Shown: positions 35,825-45,331, numbered from the stretch's first letter. The stretch is DNA of 64,000 nt from Alphaproteobacteria bacterium (GCA_030427385.1 JAUHWR010000001.1:558001-622000); one strand, 5' to 3'. Numbers and translations: made by a program. The notes: a model not told the origin generated them from the letters alone.

Positions 35825-36709
35825 TTACTTTTCTCTAATTTTTTCTTTTGTGACTAAATACAGACCGCTAAAAACTAAAGTCGTGGAGGCTAAAAAGAAG
35901 ATATCAATATTTTCATTAAATAATAAAATTCCCCATGATGTGCCTACTAAGGGCGCGATGTAAAAGCTGAGTGAGTTTGAAACTGCATTTTGGGCCGCAA
36001 GTATGAAGAAAATGATATAGAATATTGTCATGGCTAGGGCGTGACTAAATAAGGCGAGTGTTCCAAAATGTAGGTGTGTTAGAGGATTATAAGATGTTTG
36101 TCCTAATATAATCATCAGGCCAGCGCACATAAGGCCGACACATATAAAAAGCCCGATAGTTAGGTTATATGGTGACGCATCGATAGGCTTAAGTTTTGTT
36201 GCAAATATTCGGTTGGTTGCATAGTCAACAGGCAGAAGTAAGGCAATCATTAACCAAAACAAATCAAGATTATAAGCATCAATGAAAGCCGCGGGCGCAA
36301 ATAAAATAAAGATGCCAAGTAGTCCGAGGCAAATTCCCGTGACCTTTCGCCATATGAGAGGCTCTTTAAAAAAGAATATTAATGACATATAGACAAATAT
36401 TGGGGTCAAAACGATAATAATGCTGACGATCGATGCGGGTAGTTCCTTTGCAATATAAAAGAACAGGGCTTGTGGAATAAGTATGTTTGTCAGTGCGCAA
36501 AAAATGTAATAGGGGCATTCGTTTTTAGTTAAACGTATTTTTTGACTGCGTAATAAGGCGAGCGTACTTAAGAGTAAAATAATAAAAAAAGATTCCCAGA
36601 AAATATAAGCAAAGCGCGGGATGTTATAAGTATCGGCTATCTTAATCAGCGGATAGACGCTGCCTCCGCAAATTCCGGCGATTAAAATGAGAAGAAGCGT
36701 TTTATTCAT
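35825..36709 (-). CDS. EamA/DMT-superfamily permease
   Basis: 294 residues with ten hydrophobic segments, the usual DMT drug/metabolite layout of two EamA repeats. Opening MNKTLLLILIAGICGGSVYP. Substrate unknown; family members export amino acids or nucleotides, or work in purine efflux. The ATG overlaps the amn stop by one nt (TAATG), so it is coupled to AMP nucleosidase. It may move a purine-related compound, an inference from that coupling alone. Convergent to mtaB, 2 nt away. Confidence 0.85.
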   Translation of the reverse strand: MNKTLLLILIAGICGGSVYPLIKIADTYNIPRFAYIFWESFFIILLLSTLALLRSQKIRLTKNECPYYIFCALTNILIPQALFFYIAKELPASIVSIIIVLTPIFVYMSLIFFFKEPLIWRKVTGICLGLLGIFILFAPAAFIDAYNLDLFWLMIALLLPVDYATNRIFATKLKPIDASPYNLTIGLFICVGLMCAGLMIILGQTSYNPLTHLHFGTLALFSHALAMTIFYIIFFILAAQNAVSNSLSFYIAPLVGTSWGILLFNENIDIFFLASTTLVFSGLYLVTKEKIREK

Positions 36710-38205
36710 TACTGAAACGCAACCTCATTAAAACTTCTCAATTTTCGCGAATGTAGGCGCTCTGGTCCAATGTCTCTTAATAATGCCATCGTTAATAAAC
36801 CGATCTGAAGATGTTGTTCAACGCGGGTGCGGTAGAAGCTGTCCGCCATGCCGGGGAGTTTGAGCTGGCCGTGCAGGGGTTTGTCGGACACGCAGAGCAA
36901 TGTGCCATAAGGAACCCGGAAGCGGAAACCGTTGGCGGCAATGGTGGCGGATTCCATATCCAGCGCGATGGCGCGGCTTTGGGAGAGGCGGCGGTTTTGA
37001 CGAATGGAGGAGCGTAGTTCCCAGTTACGGTCATCAATGGTGGCAACCGTACCGGTGCGCATCACTTTTTTGAGATCATAGCCTTCAAATCCGGTTACTT
37101 TTTCTACCGCCTGTTCCAGAGCTTGCTGGATTTCGGCAAGCGCAGGGATGGGGATGGAGGGATGCAGGTCGTCATCAAGAACCTGGTCATTACGGGAATA
37201 GGCGTGTGCCAAAACATAATCGCCCAGTGCCTGTGAGTTACGTAGCCCCGCGCAATGACCCAGCATAAGCCAAGCATGCGGACGCAGGACAGCAATATGA
37301 TCGGTAATAGTTTTCGCATTGGATGGTCCAACGCCGATATTGACCATGGTAATGCCCGTTCCATCGGGGCGTTTCATGTGATAGGCAGGCATTTGCGGCA
37401 TGCGGTGCATGGACTGCCCGCCATTTTTCTCTTTATTATTTTCCAGGTTTTGATTGGCAATTATTTTATTGCCCGGCTCCACAAAGGCGGTATAAGCAGA
37501 GCGCTCTTTACGGAGATCGGCATTGTCGCTGGGGCTCATGATCGCGTGGCCAATGCGGATGAATTCATCAATGTAAAACTGGTAATTTGTAAAGATGATA
37601 TAGTTTTGGAAATGTTTGGCGTCCGTGCCGGAATAATGTTTTAGGCGCATGATAGACAGGTCAACGCGCGGCGCGGTAAATAGCGCAAGCGGCGCGGCCT
37701 GTCCTTCGCGTGTTACGTGATAGGCATTGGCAATGCTGTCATCCATATGATCCAGATTTGGCTGGTCAAAGACATAGGGCAGGGCGTTAATCTGTTCACG
37801 GCTAAGGTCTTGTTCCAAATGAAAATTCTCACCTAAGGCGAAATGAATGGGAATGGGTGTATCGCTGATGCCGACCTCGACCTTGCCGCCATGATTTTCA
37901 AGTAATAGGCGGATTTGTTCGGTGTAATAATGATCGAAAATATCGGGGCGCGTTAAGGTTGTGGCATAAGTACCAGGCTTTGGAACATAACCAAAAGAGA
38001 GGCGGTTATCAACGCGTCCCGCCGTTGCCGTTGAAATACGTAATTCAGGATAGAAAGCTCGCACCAGATCTTTTGGAATTTTACCGCCCGCAAAGCTGTC
38101 AAATTGATCGCGAAGATATTTAACATTGGTATTATATATACCTTTAATCGCTGTAAATGCGGTTTCGGCATCAGAGTATTTTTTGGGGCGAGTGTTCATA
38201 GACAT
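36709..38205 (-). CDS. amn: AMP nucleosidase
   Basis: Hydrolyses AMP to adenine and ribose 5-phosphate, controlling adenylate levels. 498 residues, normal for the proteobacterial enzyme with its N-terminal regulatory domain. The catalytic region shows ALDMESATIAANGFRFRVPY, then LCVSDKPLHGQLKLPG, which is the nucleoside phosphorylase fold signature of Amn. GTGITMVNIGVGPSNAKTI is also family-typical. The start (MSMNTRPKK) has only an AT-rich leader and no clear Shine-Dalgarno; residue 3 may be the true start. First gene of an operon with the EamA permease. Confidence 0.94.
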   Translation of the reverse strand: MSMNTRPKKYSDAETAFTAIKGIYNTNVKYLRDQFDSFAGGKIPKDLVRAFYPELRISTATAGRVDNRLSFGYVPKPGTYATTLTRPDIFDHYYTEQIRLLLENHGGKVEVGISDTPIPIHFALGENFHLEQDLSREQINALPYVFDQPNLDHMDDSIANAYHVTREGQAAPLALFTAPRVDLSIMRLKHYSGTDAKHFQNYIIFTNYQFYIDEFIRIGHAIMSPSDNADLRKERSAYTAFVEPGNKIIANQNLENNKEKNGGQSMHRMPQMPAYHMKRPDGTGITMVNIGVGPSNAKTITDHIAVLRPHAWLMLGHCAGLRNSQALGDYVLAHAYSRNDQVLDDDLHPSIPIPALAEIQQALEQAVEKVTGFEGYDLKKVMRTGTVATIDDRNWELRSSIRQNRRLSQSRAIALDMESATIAANGFRFRVPYGTLLCVSDKPLHGQLKLPGMADSFYRTRVEQHLQIGLLTMALLRDIGPERLHSRKLRSFNEVAFQ

Positions 38206-38363
38206 ATTTATATTTTATAGGTTTTTTTTTAAATGTCATGACATGAATTAGAAATTGGTATTTTGATCGTGTTTGTGCGGATTGGTTTAGACAATGAAGC
38301 TATCTGGATAAAGTTATATCTATGAACTGCCGGGTTGTATTCGCAATGAAGACGTGAAGAAAA

Positions 38364-39548
38364 TTAAGTCTTTATACCAACTAGACTTTCGGCAAATTCA
38401 CGAGCATGGAAAGGCTGCATGTCTTCGGCAGTTTCGCCAACGCCGATGGCGTATATAGGAAGTTTAAATTTATCTGCTAAGCTGACAACTATGCCGCCGC
38501 GCGCCGACCCGTCAAGTTTGGTTACGACTAGCCCGGTAACATTCACCATTTCTTTAAAAGTTTCAACCTGTGCAATGGCATTTTGCCCCGTTGTGGCATC
38601 AAGCACCAGAAGACATTCATGGGGCAGGGAGTCATTATGTTTCTTCAATACGCGCACAACTTTACCCAGCTCTTCCATTAAGTTGGCTTTATTATGAAGA
38701 CGGCCGGCGGTATCGATCATCAAAATATCAGATGTTTCTTTTATAGCTTTTTCATAGGCTTCATAGGCAACGGCGGCTGAATCCGCTCCGAGATCTTTGG
38801 CATAAAATTGTGTATGTGTACGCTCTGCCCATATCTGTAATTGCTCTACGGCGGCGGCGCGAAATGTATCACCGGCGGCAAGAAGAACGCTTCTTTTTTC
38901 TTTCATGTGAAAGTTTTGGGCGAGTTTGCCAATTGTTGTAGTTTTACCTACGCCGTTCACGCCGCACACCAATATAGTAAAGGGCCCTTTTGCGGGCGGT
39001 GTGATAACAAGTGGCTTGGTAACAGGATCTAAGATTTTAGCAATCGAGCCTGCAAGAGCGCTTTTAAGTTCAACTTCATCAATGTCTTTTCCGAAGCGAT
39101 CTTTGGCAAAATCGGCAATGACTTTAGCGGCCGTGGTGGGGCCAAGGTCGGCGGTGATTAAGAGTTCTTCTAAATCATCCAGCGTTTGTTGATCCAACTT
39201 TTTCTTCGTTAAAATATCGCTGATGCCAGTAGAAAATTTTTGTGATGATTTTGTAAGGCCGGACGTTAGACGGGATAGCCACCCACCTTCATCTGAATCA
39301 TCTTCAAATTCTTCTTCTTCCTTAAGATCATCAATTTCGGAATGATCTGGCTCCGGGCTTAGCTGTATATCTGTGATATGTGGCTCGGCTTCTTCTTCGA
39401 GCTCATGAAGCGTTTCTTCGGTATCAATACCATTGGCGGAATCTTCTTCCGGTTCAATCTCAGGTTCATTATGAGGGTGTATGAGTTTATCGTCACGTTC
39501 TTCTTGCTCTTGCGCGGCGATGTTTTTCTTTTTTCTCCAGAAAACCAT
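38364..39548 (-). CDS. ftsY: signal recognition particle receptor FtsY
   Basis: GTPase receptor that docks SRP-ribosome complexes at the membrane. 394 residues. The N-terminal A-domain (about 11-88) is very acidic. The NG domain follows: G1 GVNGVGKT at 196-203, DTAGRLHNKANLMEEL (G3) and TKLDGSARGG (G4). The C-terminal amphipathic end is usual. Not preceded by the usual partner genes; it stands alone, 158 nt from amn and 23 nt from the secreted HExxH gene upstream. Confidence 0.96.
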   Translation of the reverse strand: MVFWRKKKNIAAQEQEERDDKLIHPHNEPEIEPEEDSANGIDTEETLHELEEEAEPHITDIQLSPEPDHSEIDDLKEEEEFEDDSDEGGWLSRLTSGLTKSSQKFSTGISDILTKKKLDQQTLDDLEELLITADLGPTTAAKVIADFAKDRFGKDIDEVELKSALAGSIAKILDPVTKPLVITPPAKGPFTILVCGVNGVGKTTTIGKLAQNFHMKEKRSVLLAAGDTFRAAAVEQLQIWAERTHTQFYAKDLGADSAAVAYEAYEKAIKETSDILMIDTAGRLHNKANLMEELGKVVRVLKKHNDSLPHECLLVLDATTGQNAIAQVETFKEMVNVTGLVVTKLDGSARGGIVVSLADKFKLPIYAIGVGETAEDMQPFHAREFAESLVGIKT

Positions 39549-39571
39549 GGGAAACTTTCTTGGTTATATAT

Positions 39572-40369
39572 TTATTTTGAGCGTCTTTCTTTTTCGCATA
39601 GATTGATAGCGCCATCAACCCTGTGATATTCCTCTGGGGTATCGATTAAGGCATTTCGCTGTCGGCTATCTCGCCAGATGCTATCATAATATATATCAAT
39701 CATATCCTTTACCGAACGTTTGATCTCGGTAAAAGTTCTCTCGACCTGACTGCGATCGACATAACCGTGTCTTAATTCGATATCACGCGCGATGGAAGGC
39801 AGGTCTTTCTCTAATCGGTCAGAATATGTTTTAATCGCCAATGTGTTTGCAGTGTGATGTTTCCATTCATGCTTCATGACCTCATGGAATTCACAGCTAT
39901 TTTGCGGAATTTCCTTTGCAATGAAGATTTTTGTTGCATAAAACAAGTCAATATTAACTTCGGTCAGATAAGGGCAGTAATACACGCCATATTTATCAAC
40001 AACCTTTGCCTGCATTTTATAATCCATTGCATAAGCATAACCGCCCGATGCCAGTCCTCGAATACTGACAAATTGCCCTAAATGTTCTGCCACTCCCACA
40101 GATTGAATGCCTTGTTCCTTGATCCATTCAACGGTTTTATCCATTTGGCCGGAGGTTAGCTCTTTTGATGATTGTGTATAATCATAGGTAGCTTCGGGCA
40201 TTGTAAGGTTGATTTTGATCTTTACCTTTGGTTTTTGGATGTGATCGCAAGTTCGCTTTTGGGCAAGGGCAGGGGAGGTGCATAGAATAAGCATAAGAAA
40301 AACGCTGAAAAACTTCAGCGTTTGAAAGGCGGGCTTATCTGCATGTATTTGGTCAGGCACTGATATCAA
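39572..40369 (-). CDS. secreted putative metallopeptidase with HEWKHH motif
   Basis: 265 residues. The signal anchor or peptide is at about 18-37, ending SPALAQ. The mature protein is mixed alpha/beta. An HExxH zinc motif is present as HEWKH at 167-171 followed by another His, in a helix with His162. A basic helix follows. This resembles DUF922-type or other small secreted zinc peptidase-like families, but I cannot place it firmly. Three mature cysteines (CDH, YYCPY, SCEFH). Its first 17 nt overlap the end of the Gln-rich gene upstream on the same strand, so the two are probably one operon. Confidence 0.75.
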   Translation of the reverse strand: MISVPDQIHADKPAFQTLKFFSVFLMLILCTSPALAQKRTCDHIQKPKVKIKINLTMPEATYDYTQSSKELTSGQMDKTVEWIKEQGIQSVGVAEHLGQFVSIRGLASGGYAYAMDYKMQAKVVDKYGVYYCPYLTEVNIDLFYATKIFIAKEIPQNSCEFHEVMKHEWKHHTANTLAIKTYSDRLEKDLPSIARDIELRHGYVDRSQVERTFTEIKRSVKDMIDIYYDSIWRDSRQRNALIDTPEEYHRVDGAINLCEKERRSK

Positions 40370-40655
40370 TCAGACTGCCCCGCGGCGGTCTTTCATTGTT
40401 TTCAAGTTTAAATTCCTGACGCAATTCGGAAACGCTTAATTCTTGTTTGTTTTGACTGTAGCTTCCGGCATTGGGATCCTGTGATTGTGCTGCGGATGTG
40501 CCGGTGCGTCTGGTTTGAGATGTCTGTGTATCACGAGCGGAAATGGCGCTTTGATCGCGCGTCTGTCTTTCGTCAACCTGACGTTGTTGTTGATCGCCCC
40601 TTTGGAAGGGAGAAACAATTGTTTGTTGTGCAAGATTATTGACTGGCTGTACCAT
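40353..40655 (-). CDS. small Gln/Arg-rich hypothetical protein, 100 aa
   Basis: Family not recognised. The start MVQPVNNLAQQ has GAGGA 6 nt upstream, better than the GTG four codons earlier. The protein is polar and probably disordered: Gln, Arg, Ser and Thr dominate (FQRGDQQQRQVDERQTRDQ). The C-terminus is more structured (LSVSELRQEFKLENNERP). No signal peptide or membrane segment. Coupled by overlap to the secreted HExxH gene downstream. A gap of 181 nt lies between it and the divergent DUF2336-like gene. Confidence 0.65.
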   Translation of the reverse strand: MVQPVNNLAQQTIVSPFQRGDQQQRQVDERQTRDQSAISARDTQTSQTRRTGTSAAQSQDPNAGSYSQNKQELSVSELRQEFKLENNERPPRGSLIDISA

Positions 40656-40836
40656 GTTATTCCTCACTAATCGTTCTATTATACTATAATATAGGAATTT
40701 ATTTAAGTTTTTCTTTTTTTTTCAAATTTTTCTATAAAAAATATTTATTCGCCATGAAATTTACAGATTAGTAACCTCTATTGCCTATACTTAAGATAAT
40801 AGCAAAAAAGCATGAGTTATTACGGGGAAAATTTAA

Positions 40837-41436
40837 ATGATTATGAACATGTTAACGGGGGCGCACGCTTCCCTGATACCGCTGATCACGACATTACATG
40901 ATGAAGCATCGACCGATGAGCACGATGTATCCATGATTATAGCAAAATTGAATGCTGTATTATCTTACGATGCCGAAAGCTGGGTTCATAATATGAGCAT
41001 TGATATGGTCATAGATTTTTTTGAAAAATTACCAAGAGATATTCGTTTTGAAGTAGCGCAATCCATTGATTTGCATGATGGGCTTCCGCTTCGATTTTGT
41101 TTATATCTAATGGATCAGAATAGCCAAATTGCGGAAAATATGATCGAAAATACAGACCTGTTGGATACGCATGATTTGATTTATCGTATCCATTGCGGGC
41201 AAGTGCGCGAAATGATCGCCGTTGCTAAACGTAAAAATTTATCATTGGAAGTTATGAACGCATTGGTGGATAGCCGTGAGCCGCAAGTATATATGGAGCT
41301 TTTGAATAATCCATGCGTTCAGGTGCAGGCAGATGTTATCAAGCACTTAAGCGATGTCACTAAACGATCAGCTAAAATGGCATGGTACTTTGTTAATCAT
41401 CAGGCATTAGATAACAAAATTTATGCTGCGCGTTGA
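40837..41436 (+). CDS. DUF2336-like protein (short form)
   Basis: 199 residues, soluble. The second half reads like alphaproteobacterial DUF2336: RKNLSLEVMNALVDSREPQVYMELLNNP, here split by the repeated pattern of helices (HEAT-like), then VIKHLSDVTKRSAKMAW. Normal DUF2336 proteins are about 350 residues, so this is a short version. Function unknown. A possible Shine-Dalgarno is GGGGA about 9 nt upstream. It overlaps by 16 nt the 3-prime end of the convergent pgk. Confidence 0.65.
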   Translation: MIMNMLTGAHASLIPLITTLHDEASTDEHDVSMIIAKLNAVLSYDAESWVHNMSIDMVIDFFEKLPRDIRFEVAQSIDLHDGLPLRFCLYLMDQNSQIAENMIENTDLLDTHDLIYRIHCGQVREMIAVAKRKNLSLEVMNALVDSREPQVYMELLNNPCVQVQADVIKHLSDVTKRSAKMAWYFVNHQALDNKIYAAR

Positions 41437-42629
41437 TATGCCTCTTCTAGGGCTGCTACGCCAGGCAGGGTTTTTCCTTCCAACCATTCCAAAAACGCAC
41501 CTCCGGCTGTTGAAATGTATGTGAAATCATTTATAACGCCGGCATTTTCAAGCGCAGAAACTGTATCGCCGCCACCAGCAACCGAGATGATTTGCCCGGA
41601 TTGCGTTTTCTTTGCCACGGCTTGAGCCAGTTCGTTTGTGCCTTTATCAAATGGTTTGACTTCGAATACGCCCATCGGTCCGTTCCAAAGAACGGTTTTT
41701 GTGCTTTCTAGCAGGCTTTCAAGCATTTCAACGGTGGCGGGGCCAATATCAATGGCTTCGCGGTCAGCTGGCAGGGATTTTACGTCCATAATTTCAAAAG
41801 GGGCATTTTCGCCAAATTCTTCGATGACAATGCGGTCAGTAGGAAGAATAATTTTACAGCCATGTGCTTGTGCCGTTTTTGAAATTTCGCGGGCTTCACT
41901 CGCCATATCTTTTTCACATAGTGATTTTCCCACTTCAACGCCATCGGCAAAAAGGAAGGTATTCGCCATGCCGCCGCCAAGGACCAACATATCAACTTTT
42001 TTGACTAAATTATTAAGTAGCGCAAGCTTTGTGGATATTTTTGCGCCGCCGACAATCGCCATGACGGGTTTTTTCGGAGCTTCCAAAGCATTACTTAGCG
42101 CGTTTAATTCGGCTTCCATGAGTAATCCGGCAGCGGTAGGCAGGTAATGAGTAATACCTTCTGTTGAGGCATGGGCACGGTGCGCAGCTGAAAAAGCATC
42201 ATTCACAAAGACATCACCGAGCGATGCTAATTTTTTGGCGAAGGCAGGCTCGTTTGCTTCTTCTTCTGCGTGAAAACGCAGGTTCTCAAGAAGGAGAGCT
42301 TTGCCGCCTGTCAAATCATCAATGGCATTTTTAGCAACATCGCCGATGCAATCTTTTGCAAAGGATACCTTTATATTTAAGCGCTCTGCGATCACCGGCG
42401 CAAGAAACGCCAAAGAAAATTCTGGGTTGGCAACGCCTTTTGGACGGCCGTAATGGGACATAAGAACGATCTTTGCATTTTGTTCTTTAAGATAATCAAT
42501 AGTATCTTTTAAGCGGTCAATACGGGTGAAGTCTGTCACATTACCATCTTTTGCGGGAACATTTAAATCCGCGCGCAGCAAGACAATTTTATCAGTTAGA
42601 TCCAAATTTTTCAGGGTCTGGTAGGGCAT
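41421..42629 (-). CDS. pgk: phosphoglycerate kinase
   Basis: Glycolytic and gluconeogenic enzyme that moves phosphate between 1,3-bisphosphoglycerate and ADP. 402 residues. N-terminal LLRADLNVPAKDGNVTDFTR (substrate loop), GGAKISTKLALLNNL, NGPMGVFE and the nucleotide loop GGGDTVSALE are intact. AAGGAG lies 10 nt before the ATG. Its 5-prime end overlaps the 3-prime end of the thermonuclease-like gene by 38 nt on the same strand, so both are one transcript. gap and fba are not nearby. Confidence 0.97.
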   Translation of the reverse strand: MPYQTLKNLDLTDKIVLLRADLNVPAKDGNVTDFTRIDRLKDTIDYLKEQNAKIVLMSHYGRPKGVANPEFSLAFLAPVIAERLNIKVSFAKDCIGDVAKNAIDDLTGGKALLLENLRFHAEEEANEPAFAKKLASLGDVFVNDAFSAAHRAHASTEGITHYLPTAAGLLMEAELNALSNALEAPKKPVMAIVGGAKISTKLALLNNLVKKVDMLVLGGGMANTFLFADGVEVGKSLCEKDMASEAREISKTAQAHGCKIILPTDRIVIEEFGENAPFEIMDVKSLPADREAIDIGPATVEMLESLLESTKTVLWNGPMGVFEVKPFDKGTNELAQAVAKKTQSGQIISVAGGGDTVSALENAGVINDFTYISTAGGAFLEWLEGKTLPGVAALEEAYQRAA

Positions 42630-43524
42630 TTTTTATAATCTCCTTATGTCTTGGTGGAATGGCGATTTCTTTGGCGCGTGATTCCTGTTTCTTCGGCTCA
42701 ATAAACTCTATCTGTTCGGGATGGTCAACCTCTATATAGGGGCCATTATAATCACGCATCCAGCCACGTACGCGAATAGTTTTATTCGCCCAATCAATCG
42801 GTTGAAACCCTTCTTTTGAAAATAATCTGCGGGCATCACTATCGATTCCTACCGTAAAATCATTTCGCCAATTGTCACCGAAATTCAGATAGATACGGTT
42901 GTTTTTTACAGCTGTTTGTTTGATTGTGCCGCGGATAATGTAAAAATCCTCTGAAAAAGTTTTTAAATCATCTGTCATAGTTACTTTATATTTTGAATCG
43001 CGCCAAATATAAGGAGTATCATTTTCGGGAATATATTCCCATGATGCTTGTTCCAATAGATACATGTCGGATGCTAGCTCGCGCATATCTAATGTAGTTC
43101 TAACGCGCGCTAGCCCGTTGGCGATGAGGGCACCTTGAGCCCATAAGTTATTTTCGAACAGAGTTATATGCGCCAGATCATATCCCATTCGATTGACACG
43201 CGCGGCATTTTGATTTTGTGATTGATAGATATTAACTTTCTTATTTAGGAATAATTTCTCTATAAGATTTTTTGCAGCAAAGGAAATTTCGCCGGGCTCT
43301 CTTTGATATAAATCCGGGATATCAAGACCACTCAGTTCAATAATTTTGCCATTGTCTAATTCCATCCGTAACGGATCTATAATACGCGTCACCATTCCAG
43401 TGCCGGTTTTTTTTAAAATTTGCGGGGCGGGAATGATGGTGGGATATGTTTGATTATCAGCGATATTATCCTGTGCCATTACAGGCATACTTAGCATCAG
43501 ACATAGGCATATTAATAAGCGCAT
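42592..43524 (-). CDS. secreted thermonuclease-fold protein without catalytic residues
   Basis: 310 residues with a signal peptide (MRLLICLCLMLSMPVMAQ). An SNase-like OB fold spans about 43-145: VTRIIDPLRMELDNGKIIEL, then LSGLDIPDLY and VNRMGYDLAHITLFENN, ending ALIANGLARV. At positions matching the Staphylococcus nuclease triad Arg35, Glu43, Arg87 the residues read Glu63, Asp71 and Tyr115, and the DGDT calcium region reads DPLR. It is thus probably not a nuclease. The C-terminal half (about 195-290) adds another beta-rich domain with NFGDNWRNDFTV. Shares the pgk transcript by overlap. Likely a periplasmic binding or scaffold protein. Confidence 0.8.
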   Translation of the reverse strand: MRLLICLCLMLSMPVMAQDNIADNQTYPTIIPAPQILKKTGTGMVTRIIDPLRMELDNGKIIELSGLDIPDLYQREPGEISFAAKNLIEKLFLNKKVNIYQSQNQNAARVNRMGYDLAHITLFENNLWAQGALIANGLARVRTTLDMRELASDMYLLEQASWEYIPENDTPYIWRDSKYKVTMTDDLKTFSEDFYIIRGTIKQTAVKNNRIYLNFGDNWRNDFTVGIDSDARRLFSKEGFQPIDWANKTIRVRGWMRDYNGPYIEVDHPEQIEFIEPKKQESRAKEIAIPPRHKEIIKNALPDPEKFGSN

Positions 43525-43593
43525 AGCTCTTTATTAGCAGGAAGCGCGCTTAAGTAAAAGTATCTTTGATTTTTAGATATTTCGGATTAACTT

Positions 43594-45042
43594 ATGGATA
43601 TGAAAAAAATATTATCTGCTCTATGTGTGTCTGTTTTGGTGTTATCCGGTTGCTCCACGAACCCCGCGACGGGGCGTAACCAATTTACAGGGCTGTTGCC
43701 GGCAGAATCAGAAGCAAGTATTGGTGCGACTGAGCATCAAAAAATAGTGGCAGAATATGGTCTTTATCAAGATCAAAGATTACAAAATTACGTGACATCC
43801 ATTGGACAGAGAATTGTCCCGTTTACGGAGCGCGGTGATGTTGAATATAAATTTTTCCTGCTTGATAGTGATACCGTGAATGCCTTTGCTTTGCCCGGCG
43901 GGTTTGTGTATGTCACGCGCGGTATTTTGGGATTAGCAAATAGCGAGGCGGAATTAGCGGGCGTGATAGCGCATGAAATTGGTCATGTCACGGCAAGACA
44001 TTCAGCGGAGCGTTATTCACGCGGGGTTGTCACCGCATTAGGCACAAGTGTTTTAGGCGCAGTTTTAGATAATGCGAGCGCAGCAAAAGCGTTAAATACA
44101 GGCGCGGATTTATATACCAGATCCTATTCCAGAGGGCAGGAGAGTGAGGCAGATACACTTGGCATTCGTTATCTATCCCGCGCAGGCTATGATACCTTTG
44201 CAATGGCGAGATTTATGCAGAGCATGCAACTGGAAAGCCAATATCAATCACAAGTTAGCGGAAAGCAGGCACCGCCCGCATTTTTATCAACGCACCCCGA
44301 TACAGGTGATCGTGTTGCCTCCACGTCACAGATTGCGGGGACATATCCCGCCAATCCCAATGCCGTGGATAACCGGGACGAATATTTACGCATGATCCGC
44401 GGAATGGCGTTTGGTGAGTCAGCAAAAGAGGGATTTACGCAGGGGCAAACATTCTTTCATCCCGCGATTGGATTCAAATTTACCGCGCCGCGCGGATTTA
44501 ATATCGAGAATAAAACCGATGCCGTTATTGCCACAGGACCGAATAATACGGTGATGATTTTTGATTTTGATAGTAATAAACAGGCATTTGACCCGCAAAG
44601 TTATCTGCAGGGCGCATGGATGAAACAAGAGCCGGTCGGGCCGATTGACCAGATTTCCATTAATGGTATGCGCGGCGCAACGGCGTTATATAATGGCACG
44701 GTGCAGGGACGTCCTATGGGGATACGTTTGATTGCAATTGAATGGCAGCCAAATGTTTATGCCCGTTTTCAAATTGCCATCCCCGCAGGGGCACCAGAGA
44801 GTTTCATTGAAGATTTACGTGCCAGCACCTATAGCTTTGCCCGTATGAGTGAGAGTGAAAAAAATAATATCAAGTCAGAGCGCTTAGAAATTGTAACCGC
44901 AGCGGGCGGAGACAGCGTCGCAAGTTTATCTGCAAGGCAGCCATTTGGTCAATTAAATGAAGCACGTTTTCGCGTTCTAAATGGTTTGAGCGGTAATCAG
45001 GGCGTCCAGGCAGGACAAAAATATAAGATTGTTGTGCGGTAA
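43594..45042 (+). CDS. M48-family lipoprotein zinc peptidase
   Basis: 482 residues. The lipobox LSGC ends the signal peptide at Cys20, so it is anchored in the envelope. HEIGH at 127-131 with following Glu/Asp (SRGQESEADTLG, the third ligand region) is the M48C signature. The C-terminal part carries a separate domain (about 275-430) and a LysM-like end (LNGLSGNQGVQAGQKYKIVV). The family includes BepA- and YfgC-type proteases and chaperones of outer-membrane assembly. No clear Shine-Dalgarno precedes MDMKK; residue 3 could be the start. Downstream lies an ABC exporter remnant on the other strand. Confidence 0.92.
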   Translation: MDMKKILSALCVSVLVLSGCSTNPATGRNQFTGLLPAESEASIGATEHQKIVAEYGLYQDQRLQNYVTSIGQRIVPFTERGDVEYKFFLLDSDTVNAFALPGGFVYVTRGILGLANSEAELAGVIAHEIGHVTARHSAERYSRGVVTALGTSVLGAVLDNASAAKALNTGADLYTRSYSRGQESEADTLGIRYLSRAGYDTFAMARFMQSMQLESQYQSQVSGKQAPPAFLSTHPDTGDRVASTSQIAGTYPANPNAVDNRDEYLRMIRGMAFGESAKEGFTQGQTFFHPAIGFKFTAPRGFNIENKTDAVIATGPNNTVMIFDFDSNKQAFDPQSYLQGAWMKQEPVGPIDQISINGMRGATALYNGTVQGRPMGIRLIAIEWQPNVYARFQIAIPAGAPESFIEDLRASTYSFARMSESEKNNIKSERLEIVTAAGGDSVASLSARQPFGQLNEARFRVLNGLSGNQGVQAGQKYKIVVR

Positions 45043-45045
45043 TAT

Positions 45046-45165
45046 TTAAAGGTCGTCCGATTCATTCCGGGTTAAAAAACCGCCGGATTGCATAGACCAT
45101 AATTTTGCATATAGCCCATTTTGGGTAATGAGGTGGTCATGTGTGCCGCCTTCTAATATTTTCTC
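45046..45165 (-). pseudogene. 3-prime remnant of an ABC exporter gene
   Basis: On the minus strand this reads, between two stops, EKILEGGTHDHLITQNGLYA and continues KLWSMQSGGFLTRNESDDL, 39 codons. This is the extreme C-terminus of the ATP-binding domain of a fused ABC exporter (the EGGTHxxL and YAxLWxxQSGGF end). Everything upstream is missing: a stop codon lies at 45166-45168 and no Walker motifs follow in 45169-45331. The rest of that gap is AT-rich without other features. So a deletion or rearrangement has left only the tail. Confidence 0.82.
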
Positions 45166-45331
45166 TTAAGAGATTAATGAAATAAATCTCTATATTGCGA
45201 AATGATGGCAATCAGTTTGTGTAAGGCTTGTATGTTGTAATAAAGTGTTTTTTTTCGCTTGAGTTATTTATTTGTAAACTATGCGTTGTTAAAGTGTTAT
45301 TTTAAAATTCTAATTTCTGATTGTTGCTTGC

